Positions 29,859 to 38,388 of a stretch of DNA of 42,618 bases are shown piece after piece. The stretch lies in NCBI GenBank assembly GCA_934647165.1, contig CAKUFA010000018.1, forward strand, positions 1 to 42,618, read 5' to 3'. Each line of letters begins with the position of its first letter. Within the stretch, counting starts at the first letter, position 1. Source of the stretch: an uncultured Clostridia bacterium. GTDB taxonomy: Bacteria; Bacillota; Clostridia; Christensenellales; Aristaeellaceae. A program made the position numbers and the translations under genes. The notes below the pieces were generated by a model that worked only from the letters and a program-made list of their open reading frames with translations, searched no databases and was not told the DNA's origin.

Positions 29859-32276
29859 ATGGAGTTCCAGGCATACGACCCGAAAAAGATTGAACCCAAG
29901 TGGCAGAAAATCTGGGCGGACACCCACGCCTTTGAAGCCACGGACGACTACACCAAACCCAAGTTCTATGGGCTGATTGAGTTCCCGTATCCTTCCGGGC
30001 AGGGGCTGCATGTGGGGCATCCACGCTCCAACACGGCGATGGACATCATTGCCCGCAAGCGCCGCATGGAGGGCTGCAATGTGCTTTTCCCCATCGGCTG
30101 GGACGCCTTCGGCCTGCCTACGGAGAACTATGCTATCAAGAACAAGGTGCATCCTGCGGCAGTGACCAAGAAGAACATTGACCATTTCCGCGAGCAGCTG
30201 CAAAAGATCGGCTTCTCGTTTGACTACACGCGGGAAGTGAATACCACAGATCCCGATTATTTCAAGTGGACGCAGTGGATTTTTCTGCAACTGTACAAGC
30301 ATGGCCTTGCCTATAAGGCGCATATGCCCATCAACTGGTGCCCTTCCTGCAAGTGCGGCCTGGCCAACGAGGAAGTCGTGGGCGGCGTGTGCGAACGCTG
30401 CGGAAGCCCTGTTATCCGCAAGGTGAAAACCCAGTGGATGCTTAAAATCACCGCCTATGCGCAGAAGCTGCTGGATGGCTTGGATCATGTGGATTTCATT
30501 GACAAGGTGAAGACGCAGCAGCGCAACTGGATTGGCCGCAGCGAGGGCGCTGAGGTGGATTTCCAACTGACCGCTGAAGGCGAAAAGGTGCGCATTTATA
30601 CCACCCGCCCGGATACGCTCTTTGGCGCAACGTACATGGTACTCTCTCCTGAGCATCCCCTGATTGACAAGCTGAAAGACCAGATCACTAACTACGATGC
30701 GTGCATGGCCTATCGTGAAGCGGCGGCAAAGAAGAGCGACTTTGAGCGCGCAGAGCTGGCCAAGGAAAAGACCGGCGTGCAGGTGGAGGGCGTGCGTGCC
30801 ATCAATCCTGTGAACGGCAAGGAAATTCCCATCTGGCTGAGCGATTATGTGCTGATGACCTACGGCACCGGTGCGATCATGGCTGTGCCGGCCCATGATA
30901 CCCGCGACTGGGAGTTTGCACGAACCTTCCATCTGCCCATGGTGGAAGTGGTGGCTGGCGGCAATATTGAAAAAGAGGCCTATACCGATATCCAGGACGG
31001 CGTGATGGTGAACTCCGGCTTCCTCAACGGCATGAAGGTTGCCGAGGCCAAGAAAGCGATCATCAATTATCTGGTGGAGAAAGGACTGGGCGAACGGAAG
31101 GTCAACTACAAGCTGCGCGATTGGGTGTTCAGCCGTCAGCGCTATTGGGGTGAACCGATTCCCATGATCCACTGCGATAAGTGCGGCATGGTGCCTGTGC
31201 CGGAATCGCAGCTGCCGGTTCTGCTGCCGGAAGTGCAGAATTATGAGCCCACCGACGATGGCGAGAGCCCTCTGTCCGCCATGACGGATTGGGTAAACAC
31301 CACATGCCCCTGCTGCGGCGGCCCCGCCAAGCGTGAAACGGACACCATGCCCCAATGGGCAGGCTCCAGCTGGTACTTCATCCGCTACACCGATCCCCAC
31401 AACGAAAAGGAGATAGCCAGCCAGGAGGCCATGAAATACTGGCTGCCGGTGGACTGGTACAACGGCGGCATGGAGCACACAACCCTGCACCTGCTCTACA
31501 GCCGTTTCTGGCACTTGTTCCTGCATGATATTGGCGTGGTGCCGACGCCTGAACCCTACAAGAAGCGCACCAGCCATGGTATGATTCTGGGCGAAAATGG
31601 CGAGAAGATGTCCAAATCCCGTGGCAATGTGATTAACCCGGACGATATCATTGACGAGATTGGCGCGGACGCTTTCCGTCTGTATGAGATGTTCATGGGC
31701 GCGTTTGATCAGGCGATCCCGTGGTCCACCAACGGTGCGAAGGGTTGCCGCCGCTTCCTTGACCGTGTGTGGCGCCTGCAGGAAATGGTGACGGATGGCG
31801 AAGGCTATTCCGATAAGCTGAACGCCCTGATGAACGAAACCGTGAAGAAGGTTTCCGAAGACTATGAAAAGATGAAGTTCAACACGGCCATCGCTGCAAT
31901 GATGTCCCTGGTGAACGAAATGTTCCAGCAGGGTTCGGTGACGCGCGGTGAACTGCGGACGCTGCTTTTGCTGCTCAACCCTGTCGCGCCGCACATCACG
32001 GAAGAAATGTGGCAGAACATGGGCTTTGGCGATCCGATTCACCACCAGGCGTGGCCTACGTGGAACGAGGAAGCCATGAAGAAGGCGGAAGTGGAGATTG
32101 CCGTGCAGGTGTGCGGCAAGGTTCGCGGCCGCATCATGGTGCCTGCGGATATGACCCGTGAGCAGGCTGAAAAGGAGCTGCCCACCAATCCGGACGTACT
32201 CAAGCTTGTGGCCGGCAAGACCATTGTGAAGGTGATCTTTGTGCCCGGACGCTTGCTGAACATTGTGGCAAAATAA
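29859..32276 (+). CDS. leuS: Leucyl-tRNA synthetase
   Basis: 805 residues, the usual bacterial length. Class I signatures: the HIGH-type motif in EFPYPSGQGLHVGHPRSN and KMSKS in GEKMSKSRGNVINPDD. The CP1 editing domain is present (YTTRPDTLFGATYMVLSPEHP ... YGTGAIMAVPAHDTRDWEFA with the editing Asp), as are a zinc-ribbon-like NWCPSCKCGLANEEV..CERCG and SRQRYWGEPIPMIHC. The C-terminal anticodon and tail regions are complete. AAGGAGG lies before the ATG, and the gene is controlled by the T-box leader. Confidence 0.99.
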   Translation: MEFQAYDPKKIEPKWQKIWADTHAFEATDDYTKPKFYGLIEFPYPSGQGLHVGHPRSNTAMDIIARKRRMEGCNVLFPIGWDAFGLPTENYAIKNKVHPAAVTKKNIDHFREQLQKIGFSFDYTREVNTTDPDYFKWTQWIFLQLYKHGLAYKAHMPINWCPSCKCGLANEEVVGGVCERCGSPVIRKVKTQWMLKITAYAQKLLDGLDHVDFIDKVKTQQRNWIGRSEGAEVDFQLTAEGEKVRIYTTRPDTLFGATYMVLSPEHPLIDKLKDQITNYDACMAYREAAAKKSDFERAELAKEKTGVQVEGVRAINPVNGKEIPIWLSDYVLMTYGTGAIMAVPAHDTRDWEFARTFHLPMVEVVAGGNIEKEAYTDIQDGVMVNSGFLNGMKVAEAKKAIINYLVEKGLGERKVNYKLRDWVFSRQRYWGEPIPMIHCDKCGMVPVPESQLPVLLPEVQNYEPTDDGESPLSAMTDWVNTTCPCCGGPAKRETDTMPQWAGSSWYFIRYTDPHNEKEIASQEAMKYWLPVDWYNGGMEHTTLHLLYSRFWHLFLHDIGVVPTPEPYKKRTSHGMILGENGEKMSKSRGNVINPDDIIDEIGADAFRLYEMFMGAFDQAIPWSTNGAKGCRRFLDRVWRLQEMVTDGEGYSDKLNALMNETVKKVSEDYEKMKFNTAIAAMMSLVNEMFQQGSVTRGELRTLLLLLNPVAPHITEEMWQNMGFGDPIHHQAWPTWNEEAMKKAEVEIAVQVCGKVRGRIMVPADMTREQAEKELPTNPDVLKLVAGKTIVKVIFVPGRLLNIVAK

Positions 32277-32290
32277 AAAGCGTTTTGCGA

Positions 32291-32328
32291 GGGAGAAGCT
32301 GCTTTGTCAGGCGGTTTCTCCCTTTTTT
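32291..32328 (+). terminator. Terminator after leuS
   Basis: GGGAGAAGC (32291-32299) pairs with the segment ending GGTTTCTCCC, then TTTTTT (32323-32328). Confidence 0.85.
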
Positions 32329-32411
32329 GCAGCGCGCTGTTCCATTTCAGTTGCAGGATTTCCCCTTTCGGGCAGCGAAAGAAACGGATAGCACCGGAAG
32401 GAGGAAGCGAC

Positions 32412-33323
32412 ATGATTGATTTGTGCACCCTGGGAACTGGCGGAGCGCTTCCTTTGCCTGAACGGGGGTTGGCAAGCCTTTATATCCGCCTCAATGGCCA
32501 TGGGTTATTGCTGGACTGCGGCGAAAATACGCAAACCGCCATCCGCCGCATCGGCTGGGGGTTTCGCTGCATTGACGGGCTGCTGATTACTCATTATCAC
32601 GCTGATCATTGCGGGGGCTTACCCGGCTTCCTTTTATCCATGGCGAAGGCAGGCCGTGCGGAAACGTTCCATATTTGGGGGCCTTCGGGGCTCAAGCGTG
32701 TGGTAGATGGGCTGCGCGTCATTGCGCCGCAGCTGCCGTATTCCATTGCGCTGCATGAGTTCGGTGGTGCAGGCGCAAGCTTTGAAATCATCGGTATGAC
32801 AGTAGAAGCATTTCGGGTGGAGCACAGCGTGCCGTGCTACGGCTATCGCTTCACACTGCGGCATTCGGGTGCTTTTCAGCCGGATCGTGCGCGGGCGCTT
32901 GGTGTACCCTTGGCACAGTGGAAGTGCTTGCAGCACGGCGAGCAGGTTGTGGTGGGTGATCGGGTGGTCATGCCGTCGGAAGTGCTGGGAGAAGAACGCC
33001 CGGCACTGCGCTTCCTTTATGCAACAGATACACGCCCGACGGAAAATATTGTCCGCATGGGACAGGGCACGCAGTTGATGATCCTTGAAGGAATGTATGG
33101 CGATGATACCAAGCGCCCCCAAGCACTGAAGAACCGGCACATGCTTTTTCGGGAGGCAGCTGAGCTGGCACGGCGGGCAGACACGGAAGCGTTGGTGCTC
33201 ACTCATTTCAGCAACTGCATTGATGATCCGGAAGCGTGCTTGCCCAATGCAACGGCCATTTTCCCGCAAACGTGTGCGGCACAGGATCTTATGACATGGT
33301 CGCTGGATTTCCCTGAGATGTAA
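32412..33323 (+). CDS. rnz: Ribonuclease Z-like metallo-beta-lactamase protein
   Basis: 303 residues, close to B. subtilis RNase Z (307). Visible: LCTLGTGGALPLPERGLASL, LLDCGENTQTAIRRIGW, the metal motif THYHADHCGGLPG (His61, His63, Asp65, His66), VEHSVPCYGYRF, FLYATDTRPTENI and ALVLTHFSNC. RNase Z trims tRNA 3' trailers before CCA addition. The 'LPERGLAS' variant at the start and a shortened exosite region differ from classical enzymes, so a related hydrolase is possible. GGAAGGAGG lies upstream; an in-frame start at 32304 would fall inside the leuS terminator. Confidence 0.83.
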   Translation: MIDLCTLGTGGALPLPERGLASLYIRLNGHGLLLDCGENTQTAIRRIGWGFRCIDGLLITHYHADHCGGLPGFLLSMAKAGRAETFHIWGPSGLKRVVDGLRVIAPQLPYSIALHEFGGAGASFEIIGMTVEAFRVEHSVPCYGYRFTLRHSGAFQPDRARALGVPLAQWKCLQHGEQVVVGDRVVMPSEVLGEERPALRFLYATDTRPTENIVRMGQGTQLMILEGMYGDDTKRPQALKNRHMLFREAAELARRADTEALVLTHFSNCIDDPEACLPNATAIFPQTCAAQDLMTWSLDFPEM

Positions 33324-33334
33324 GGAGGAGTACT

Positions 33335-33964
33335 ATGGCGTTTGATTTCCGCAAGGAATATAAGGAGCTCTATCTGCCGGGCAACCAACCTGTGCTGGTG
33401 CGAGTGCCCATGATGCGCTACCTTGCCGTGCGTGGCCAGGGCGATCCCAACGAAGCGGATGGCGCATACCAACAGGCGATTCAGGTTCTTTACGCGTTGG
33501 CGTATACGCTGAAGATGAGCCCGCGTGCCGGACACAAGATAGATGGCTTTTCTGATTACGTTGTTCCGCCGCTGGAAGGGTTTTGGCAACAGGATTCGTC
33601 CGCCTTTGATCCTGCACGCAAAGAGGACTTCCGCTGGATAAGCGTCATCCGTCTGCCGGATTTTGTGACACAGGCGGATTTTGACTGGGCGGTAAACGCT
33701 GCTGCCAAAAAGAAAAAACTGGATTGTTCCGGTGCGGAATATCTGATGCTGGAAGAGGGATTGTGTGTGCAGATGATGCACATTGGTGCTTTTGATAACG
33801 AACCGGAAACGGTTCAACAGATGGATGCGTTCCTTGCGGAAAATGGTTTTGTCAATGATTTTTCCTCAACACGTTGGCATCATGAAATTTATCTTTCTGA
33901 TCCACGGCGCGTGCCGGTGGAAAAATGGAAAACGGTGATACGCCACCCGGTGAAGAAAAAGTGA
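33335..33964 (+). CDS. GyrI-like domain protein
   Basis: 209 residues: MAFDFRKEYKELYLPGNQPV ... MMRYLAVRGQGDPNE ... YQQAIQVLYALAYTLKMSP ... YVVPPLEGFWQ ... WISVIRLPDFVTQADFDWAV ... LEEGLCVQMMHIGAFDNEPETVQQMDAFLAENGF ... HHEIYLSDPRRVPVEKWKTVIRHPVKK. This layout is typical of the GyrI-like small-molecule-binding (SOUL/AraC effector) proteins that stand alone in Firmicutes; some have been linked to ligand binding or hydrolysis of cytotoxins, but no function is proven for this form. AAGGAGG is correctly spaced before the ATG; 11 bp after the RNase Z stop, so probably co-transcribed. Confidence 0.88.
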   Translation: MAFDFRKEYKELYLPGNQPVLVRVPMMRYLAVRGQGDPNEADGAYQQAIQVLYALAYTLKMSPRAGHKIDGFSDYVVPPLEGFWQQDSSAFDPARKEDFRWISVIRLPDFVTQADFDWAVNAAAKKKKLDCSGAEYLMLEEGLCVQMMHIGAFDNEPETVQQMDAFLAENGFVNDFSSTRWHHEIYLSDPRRVPVEKWKTVIRHPVKKK

Positions 33965-33967
33965 AAA

Positions 33968-34017
33968 AAGCGCAGGCAGCGATGCGGTGATGGGTCGCGC
34001 TGCCTGTGCTTTTTTTC
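33968..34017 (+). terminator. Terminator after the GyrI-like gene
   Basis: AGCGCAGGCAGCG pairs with CGCTGCCTGTGCT, followed by TTTTTTT. It lies between convergent genes; on the opposite strand the flanking A-run would also give a T-run, so it may serve both. Confidence 0.88.
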
Positions 34018-34019
34018 GG

Positions 34020-35795
34020 TCAATTTTCCTTATCTTTTCGCTGCAACATTCTCCACAGGGTGGTGCGGCTCAGCCCAAGCCGTTGGGCGGTGGTTGTCTG
34101 GTTGCCTTTCTCCTGTGCCAGAACCTGCTGCACAATCTCCTGACTCATTTGATCCAGCGTGCGCCCCTGCACAAAAGAAGCAAGGGACGGGGCGTCTGCA
34201 GTGAAATACTGCTTTTCCTGCCGCAGCAGGAGCGCTGTGCTTTCGGCGCTGATGTAAGGCGTTGTGGTCATCTGCCATAAATTGTGCAGGATCCGCACAA
34301 ATTGGTCATGGTTATCAGGCCAGTCATAATTCTGCAACAGCGACAGCGCTTCGGGTGCGAAGCCGACAATTTCATGCGGCTCTGTGAGATTCAGCGTGCT
34401 GATATAGAGGCCTGCAAGATACGGAATGTCTTTCCTGCGCTCACGCAGGGGCGGCATGGTCACGCTTTGGCAGGAAAACTGACTCAGGATCTGCCGGTGA
34501 AAGGGGGAAATGGTACCGCGGCGGCTGATAGACGCAGTGAAAAGCATGCGGTTTCGGGTGGCAAAGCCAATATCGTTGAGTAAGGCAAACAGTTTTGTAA
34601 AGTGCTTTTCATCCAGCGCGCTCATGTTGCGGAAATGCAGCGTGATACCGTTCATGCGCAGCGGAGAGGAGTCACTTTGAAACAGAAACTGCCAACCCGC
34701 CTCCTGCAACAGCGCGCAGTCCAATGCGCATAATGGCGCGGAGGCGTACTTCCCTTTGGCGTACAGCAGGCGGACCATCTGATCCTTCCCTGTTCCGGGT
34801 TCGCCGATAATCATCAAAGGGCGATTGCTCATGGCGTATTGCGCCAGGTCATCATCCAGGCTGGAGGAATTGGTGATGCCGTAAAAGCTGTGGTAAAAGC
34901 GGTTAAAGGTTTCTTCCTGATTAAAAAAGGAGATGCCCTCGCGCACCAGAGAGAGGTTGGTGTTTGTGGAATGCGCTGTGACGGAAGTGCAGGGTTCCGC
35001 GTCAACAGAAAGCGGCGTAGCCGTCAACGACCATAGCTCGTTGGGCAGCTCGATGACTTCTGTGCATGCCTGTGCGTTTTGACCAAGCCGCTGCATCGCA
35101 TCGTCAATTTTGGCAGACAGAGGGCTGCGATGGTGCGCCCAATAGGCCTGACCGGCGGAGCCGAAGAGCGCAATGTGATCGCATTGCTGCATCAGTGCGG
35201 CCTGCAAGCGCTGCGAATGCTCCTGAAGGTGAAAAAGCGTTTGCGTGAGTGTTACGGCCTGCCGGATAGCCGCCGCAATGCTTTCCCTACCGGAGGTGAT
35301 GAGGATGGAAGGAATGCCGAATTCACGGGCGATGGAATTGGTTATCATATCGCACAACACAGCGGGACAGGCTTCCTTAGCCAGGCGCTTGAGGGTATCG
35401 CGCGCCTCTTCGGTGCTGTGGATGGTGTGCAGATCAATGTTGCTTTGCAGAATCTCACCAAGAAACGCTGCACGCTGGGTGATGGATGGAAAACCAACAA
35501 CCGAGAAATGGCTGTTGGTATTTTCGGCCAACTTGATGGAACGCAGAATGTCATAGGCGGATAACTCAATTTCCACAATGGGAAGCGTTGCCTGCTGGCG
35601 AATTAACTCAGCTGTGCCGCCACGGCTAAGGATGACGTCTGCCTTGCCTGCATATTGGGCCGCAAGTGCCACGCCGGTTTCCAGGTCGCCGACAAAAGCC
35701 GTCATTTCTACATCCGGCATGCTTTCTGCAATGGACAGCATAATGGCGCGCATACCTTCGTAAGGCGCAATGCCAAGGATTCTTGTGGGACGCAT
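34020..35795 (-). CDS. PrpR-type regulator with degenerate sigma-54 activator AAA+ domain
   Basis: 591 residues. N-terminal PrpR_N sensor domain (about 1-185: MRPTRILGIAPYEGM, VILSRGGTAELIRQ, PIVEIELSAYDILRSI, ITNSIAREFGIPSILITSG), a linker with a PAS-like region, an AAA+ domain (about 310-530) and a Fis-type helix-turn-helix (GNQTTTAQRLGLSRTTLWRML). Walker A is intact (GEPGTGKD, 331-338), and PPLRERRKDIPYL and YDWPDN are present. The GAFTGA loop that contacts sigma-54 is missing, and the Walker B 'LFLDE' is replaced by LHFRN (386-390). The ATG at 35795 has AAAGGAG 8 bp upstream. Divergent from the acid-sugar operon, which it most likely controls. Confidence 0.88.
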   Translation of the reverse strand: MRPTRILGIAPYEGMRAIMLSIAESMPDVEMTAFVGDLETGVALAAQYAGKADVILSRGGTAELIRQQATLPIVEIELSAYDILRSIKLAENTNSHFSVVGFPSITQRAAFLGEILQSNIDLHTIHSTEEARDTLKRLAKEACPAVLCDMITNSIAREFGIPSILITSGRESIAAAIRQAVTLTQTLFHLQEHSQRLQAALMQQCDHIALFGSAGQAYWAHHRSPLSAKIDDAMQRLGQNAQACTEVIELPNELWSLTATPLSVDAEPCTSVTAHSTNTNLSLVREGISFFNQEETFNRFYHSFYGITNSSSLDDDLAQYAMSNRPLMIIGEPGTGKDQMVRLLYAKGKYASAPLCALDCALLQEAGWQFLFQSDSSPLRMNGITLHFRNMSALDEKHFTKLFALLNDIGFATRNRMLFTASISRRGTISPFHRQILSQFSCQSVTMPPLRERRKDIPYLAGLYISTLNLTEPHEIVGFAPEALSLLQNYDWPDNHDQFVRILHNLWQMTTTPYISAESTALLLRQEKQYFTADAPSLASFVQGRTLDQMSQEIVQQVLAQEKGNQTTTAQRLGLSRTTLWRMLQRKDKEN

Positions 35796-35831
35796 GGCTG
35801 TACTCCTTTGCAATAGATCGGTTCAAATCGC

Positions 35832-35860
35832 ATTATATCATGGAAGAACAGGAAAATCAA
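35832..35860 (-). promoter_or_regulatory. Promoter of the PrpR-type regulator gene
   Basis: Minus-strand TTGATT (35855-35860), 17 bp, TATAAT (35832-35837) with TG one base upstream (extended -10). Confidence 0.78.
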
Positions 35861-35865
35861 CAACG

Positions 35866-36002
35866 ATTGTTTCAAAGTTAAACATATATTTGTCCAAAAA
35901 GGGATTGAAAACGCCAATCACTCCTGTTATAATAAGCACGGATGAACAATAGGAACAAAAGAAAAGCAATTAAAAACGGAAAATGATTCAATTTGAAACA
36001 AT
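35866..36002. promoter_or_regulatory. 11-bp inverted repeat pair flanking the divergent promoters
   Basis: ATTGTTTCAAA (35866-35876) and its exact complement TTTGAAACAAT (35992-36002) bracket the operon promoter. The first lies just upstream of the regulator's -35 element; the second lies beside the ribosome binding site of the kinase gene. Good candidate sites for the PrpR-type regulator, with possible looping. Confidence 0.55.
35905..35933 (+). promoter_or_regulatory. Sigma-A promoter of the acid-sugar operon
   Basis: TTGAAA (35905-35910), 17 bp, TATAAT (35928-35933) with TG one base upstream. No TGGCAC-N5-TTGC type sigma-54 site was seen in the 220-bp divergent region. Confidence 0.85.
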
Positions 36003-36016
36003 GGAGGAAAGCGCCT

Positions 36017-37240
36017 GTGCGAATGGTCATGATTGCAGATGACATCACCGGGACCTTTGATACAGGCATACAGTTTGCGAAGCGCGGCGTGCATATGCAG
36101 GTGCTCATCGGCAGTCAGGTCACGGAGGAAACGGTGATTCCGTCTGGTGTCGAAGTGCTGGCGATTGATGCGGAAACGCGGCACATGACCGGGAAGGAAG
36201 CGTATCAGGAAACCTGGCGCCTGGCGTCCTGGGCACGCAAAAACGGCGCAGAAGGAGCTTATATCAAGACGGACTCTGGCTTGCGGGGAAACATTGCGGC
36301 TGCTTTTCAAGCGGCAATGGACGTGTGGCAAACCGATTATGCTGTTTTTGCACCGGCTTATCCTGCGATGGGCCGAAAAACGGTGGGAGGCGTCCAGTAC
36401 ATTGATGGGGTGCCGCTGCACAGGAGCGTCTATGGGGCGGATCCTTTCAATCCGGTATCGGTGTCCGATATTACCGCGCTGTTTGAGTGCCAGGGTATGC
36501 ATGCGGAAAGCTGCACGATTCAAACAGGACGCATGCCGGGTATCAAGCCGGCCGTTGCCGTGTTTGACGCTTCCAGTGATGAGGAGCTTCGGCAGATTGC
36601 GGACAGCATGGCTTCCCAAGGAAAACTGCAGGTCTGCGGCGGATGCGCGGGCCTTGCGGCAGTGCTTGCGGAGCGGCTGCCGGTGCTGGCACGCGAACCG
36701 TCACGGTTGAACGAATGGCCGTTGTTTGTGGTTTGCGGCAGCATAAGCCGGGTGTCGCTCACACAACTGGATCAGCAGGAGGAGCGAGGCGCGTTACGTG
36801 TCCATTTAACACAGCGGCAGTTGCTGAGCGAAAGCTATTGGGATACGGAAGAAGCGAACCGGTGGCTGGACACATTGTTCCTTCGGCTGGACGAAAAGCG
36901 GAACGTACTGGTGGATTCATGCCGGGCAGAGCTGCCGAAGGAAACGGTGGAGCAGGCGAGACCGCAAATTGCGAAAAACCTGGGCGCAATGATCCTGCGG
37001 ATGATCCATCGTGGGGCGGGCAGCCGTTATACGCCGTTCATCATCGGCGGCGATACGCTGATGGGCTTTCTGGAGCAACTTGGAGTATCGGTCATCACGC
37101 TGCTTGACGAGCCGCTTCCCGGGGTCGTGATGTTCCAAATTGAGCAGAGCGGAAAACGTGTGACTATGCTGTCCAAAAGCGGCAGCTTCGGCACGGGAAA
37201 TCTGATAGATGAGCTTTTACGAAAGGTGAACGAAACATGA
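36017..37240 (+). CDS. Four-carbon acid sugar kinase family protein (DUF1537; DtnK/DenK-like)
   Basis: 407 residues from the GTG at 36017, which has GGAGG 9 bp upstream; an ATG at 36023 is too far from it. N-terminal domain: MIADDITGTFDTGIQFAKRG, IKTDSGLRGN, FAPAYPAMGRKTVGG. C-terminal domain: VCGSISRVSLTQL and FIIGGDTLMGFL. These are the marks of the DUF1537 kinases that phosphorylate D-threonate, D-erythronate or other acid sugars at O4 using ATP. With the PdxA-family enzyme three genes on, a D-threonate- or D-erythronate-4-phosphate route is likely. The overall length matches the family (about 400-430). First gene of the operon; its stop overlaps the next start (ATGA). Confidence 0.9.
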   Translation: MRMVMIADDITGTFDTGIQFAKRGVHMQVLIGSQVTEETVIPSGVEVLAIDAETRHMTGKEAYQETWRLASWARKNGAEGAYIKTDSGLRGNIAAAFQAAMDVWQTDYAVFAPAYPAMGRKTVGGVQYIDGVPLHRSVYGADPFNPVSVSDITALFECQGMHAESCTIQTGRMPGIKPAVAVFDASSDEELRQIADSMASQGKLQVCGGCAGLAAVLAERLPVLAREPSRLNEWPLFVVCGSISRVSLTQLDQQEERGALRVHLTQRQLLSESYWDTEEANRWLDTLFLRLDEKRNVLVDSCRAELPKETVEQARPQIAKNLGAMILRMIHRGAGSRYTPFIIGGDTLMGFLEQLGVSVITLLDEPLPGVVMFQIEQSGKRVTMLSKSGSFGTGNLIDELLRKVNET

Positions 37241-38385
37241 ATACATTTCGGATGCCCGGGGTTATTTACAGCGGTGCGGGATCCATGGCACAGCTGGAAA
37301 AATTGTGCGCAGGCAAGCGCGTGGTTGTGCTTTCTGATGAAGGAATCAAGCGCAGCGGGCTTGTGCAAAAGGTGCTGGAATTGGTTGAGCCGGCGGCAAA
37401 AACACTGCATGTGAATACGTCCCTGGCGACCGAGCCGACCTATATGCAGGCGCAGGCTGTGGTGGATGATTGCCGGGCAAGCGAAGCGGAAACCATTGTT
37501 GCCCTTGGCGGCGGCAGTGTGATGGATATGGCGAAGCTGTGTGCAATCCTTAAGGATGGCGGGCACACGGTAAAGGAGCTGCTGGATGATCCATCGCTGG
37601 GACATAAATGCGCTGCGACCGTGATGATTCCCACAACGGCAGGAACTGGGGCAGAAGCAACGCCCAACGCAATTGTCGCTGTGCCGGAAAAGGAACTGAA
37701 GGTTGGCATTGTCAATGAAGAAATGATTCCCGATGCGGTCATACTGGACGGCGAAGTGCTGCGGAAACTGCCTGCACACATTGCGGCCGCCACCGGCATT
37801 GATGCCCTGTGCCATGCGATTGAGTGCTATACATCCAAGAAGGCCAATGCCTTCAGCAATCTGTTTGCCATGGAAGCACTGAAGATCATTTTCAGCCATC
37901 TCGAGCATGCATGCGAGGATGAAACGGCCATGGAGAGCAAGAATGCTATGCTACGGGCAGCTTTTTATGGCGGCGTGGCCATCAGCTGCTCCGGCACAAC
38001 GGCGGTGCACGCGCTCTCTTATCCGCTGGGCGGGAAGTATCACATTGCCCACGGCGTAGCCAACGCCATGATGCTGATGCCGGTGATGCGCTTCAACCGC
38101 ATGGCGTGCCTGGAGGAATTCGCACGGGTTGCGGATGCGGTCGGCGGCCCTGCGGGGACGATGGAGCAAAAGGCTGATTGGCTGCTTGCACGCATGGAAA
38201 CCATGGTGAAGCGATTGAAAATCCCCACTGATCTCAGACGCTATGGTGTGACCATGGAAGCTTTGGATGAGCTGGTTGCGTCCGGTATGGCAGTGCAGCG
38301 GTTGCTGGTTAACAACAAGCGGAAAGTAACGCCTGCGGATGCGCGTACCATGTACTTGGAACTGCTTGAGAGCAAGGAGGGGTGA
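37237..38385 (+). CDS. Iron-type alcohol dehydrogenase family protein
   Basis: 382 residues. Family III (iron-type) features: VALGGGSVMDMAKL (NAD-binding loop), IPTTAGTGAEATPNAIV, and metal ligands in VILDGEVL (Asp), GIDALCHAIECY (His) and the YHIAHGVANAMMLMPVMRFN helix (His). Such enzymes oxidise alcohols or reduce aldehydes with NAD(P) and Fe2+ or Zn2+. Coupled by a 4-bp overlap to the kinase; 3 bp before the aldolase-family gene. In context it may oxidise a polyol or sugar-acid intermediate, or reduce an aldehyde released by the aldolase; the direction is not deducible from sequence. Confidence 0.93.
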   Translation: MNTFRMPGVIYSGAGSMAQLEKLCAGKRVVVLSDEGIKRSGLVQKVLELVEPAAKTLHVNTSLATEPTYMQAQAVVDDCRASEAETIVALGGGSVMDMAKLCAILKDGGHTVKELLDDPSLGHKCAATVMIPTTAGTGAEATPNAIVAVPEKELKVGIVNEEMIPDAVILDGEVLRKLPAHIAAATGIDALCHAIECYTSKKANAFSNLFAMEALKIIFSHLEHACEDETAMESKNAMLRAAFYGGVAISCSGTTAVHALSYPLGGKYHIAHGVANAMMLMPVMRFNRMACLEEFARVADAVGGPAGTMEQKADWLLARMETMVKRLKIPTDLRRYGVTMEALDELVASGMAVQRLLVNNKRKVTPADARTMYLELLESKEG

Positions 38386-38388
38386 GCC

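Noticed and set aside
29691..32045. 784-codon open frame opposite leuS
   Set aside because: Antisense to an unmistakable leucyl-tRNA synthetase and extends into the T-box leader; His-rich noise typical of antisense reading.
35796..36016. Sigma-54 promoter for the acid-sugar operon
   Set aside because: Searched for because of the PrpR-type regulator; no GG/GC -24/-12 pair was found and a good sigma-A promoter is present instead.
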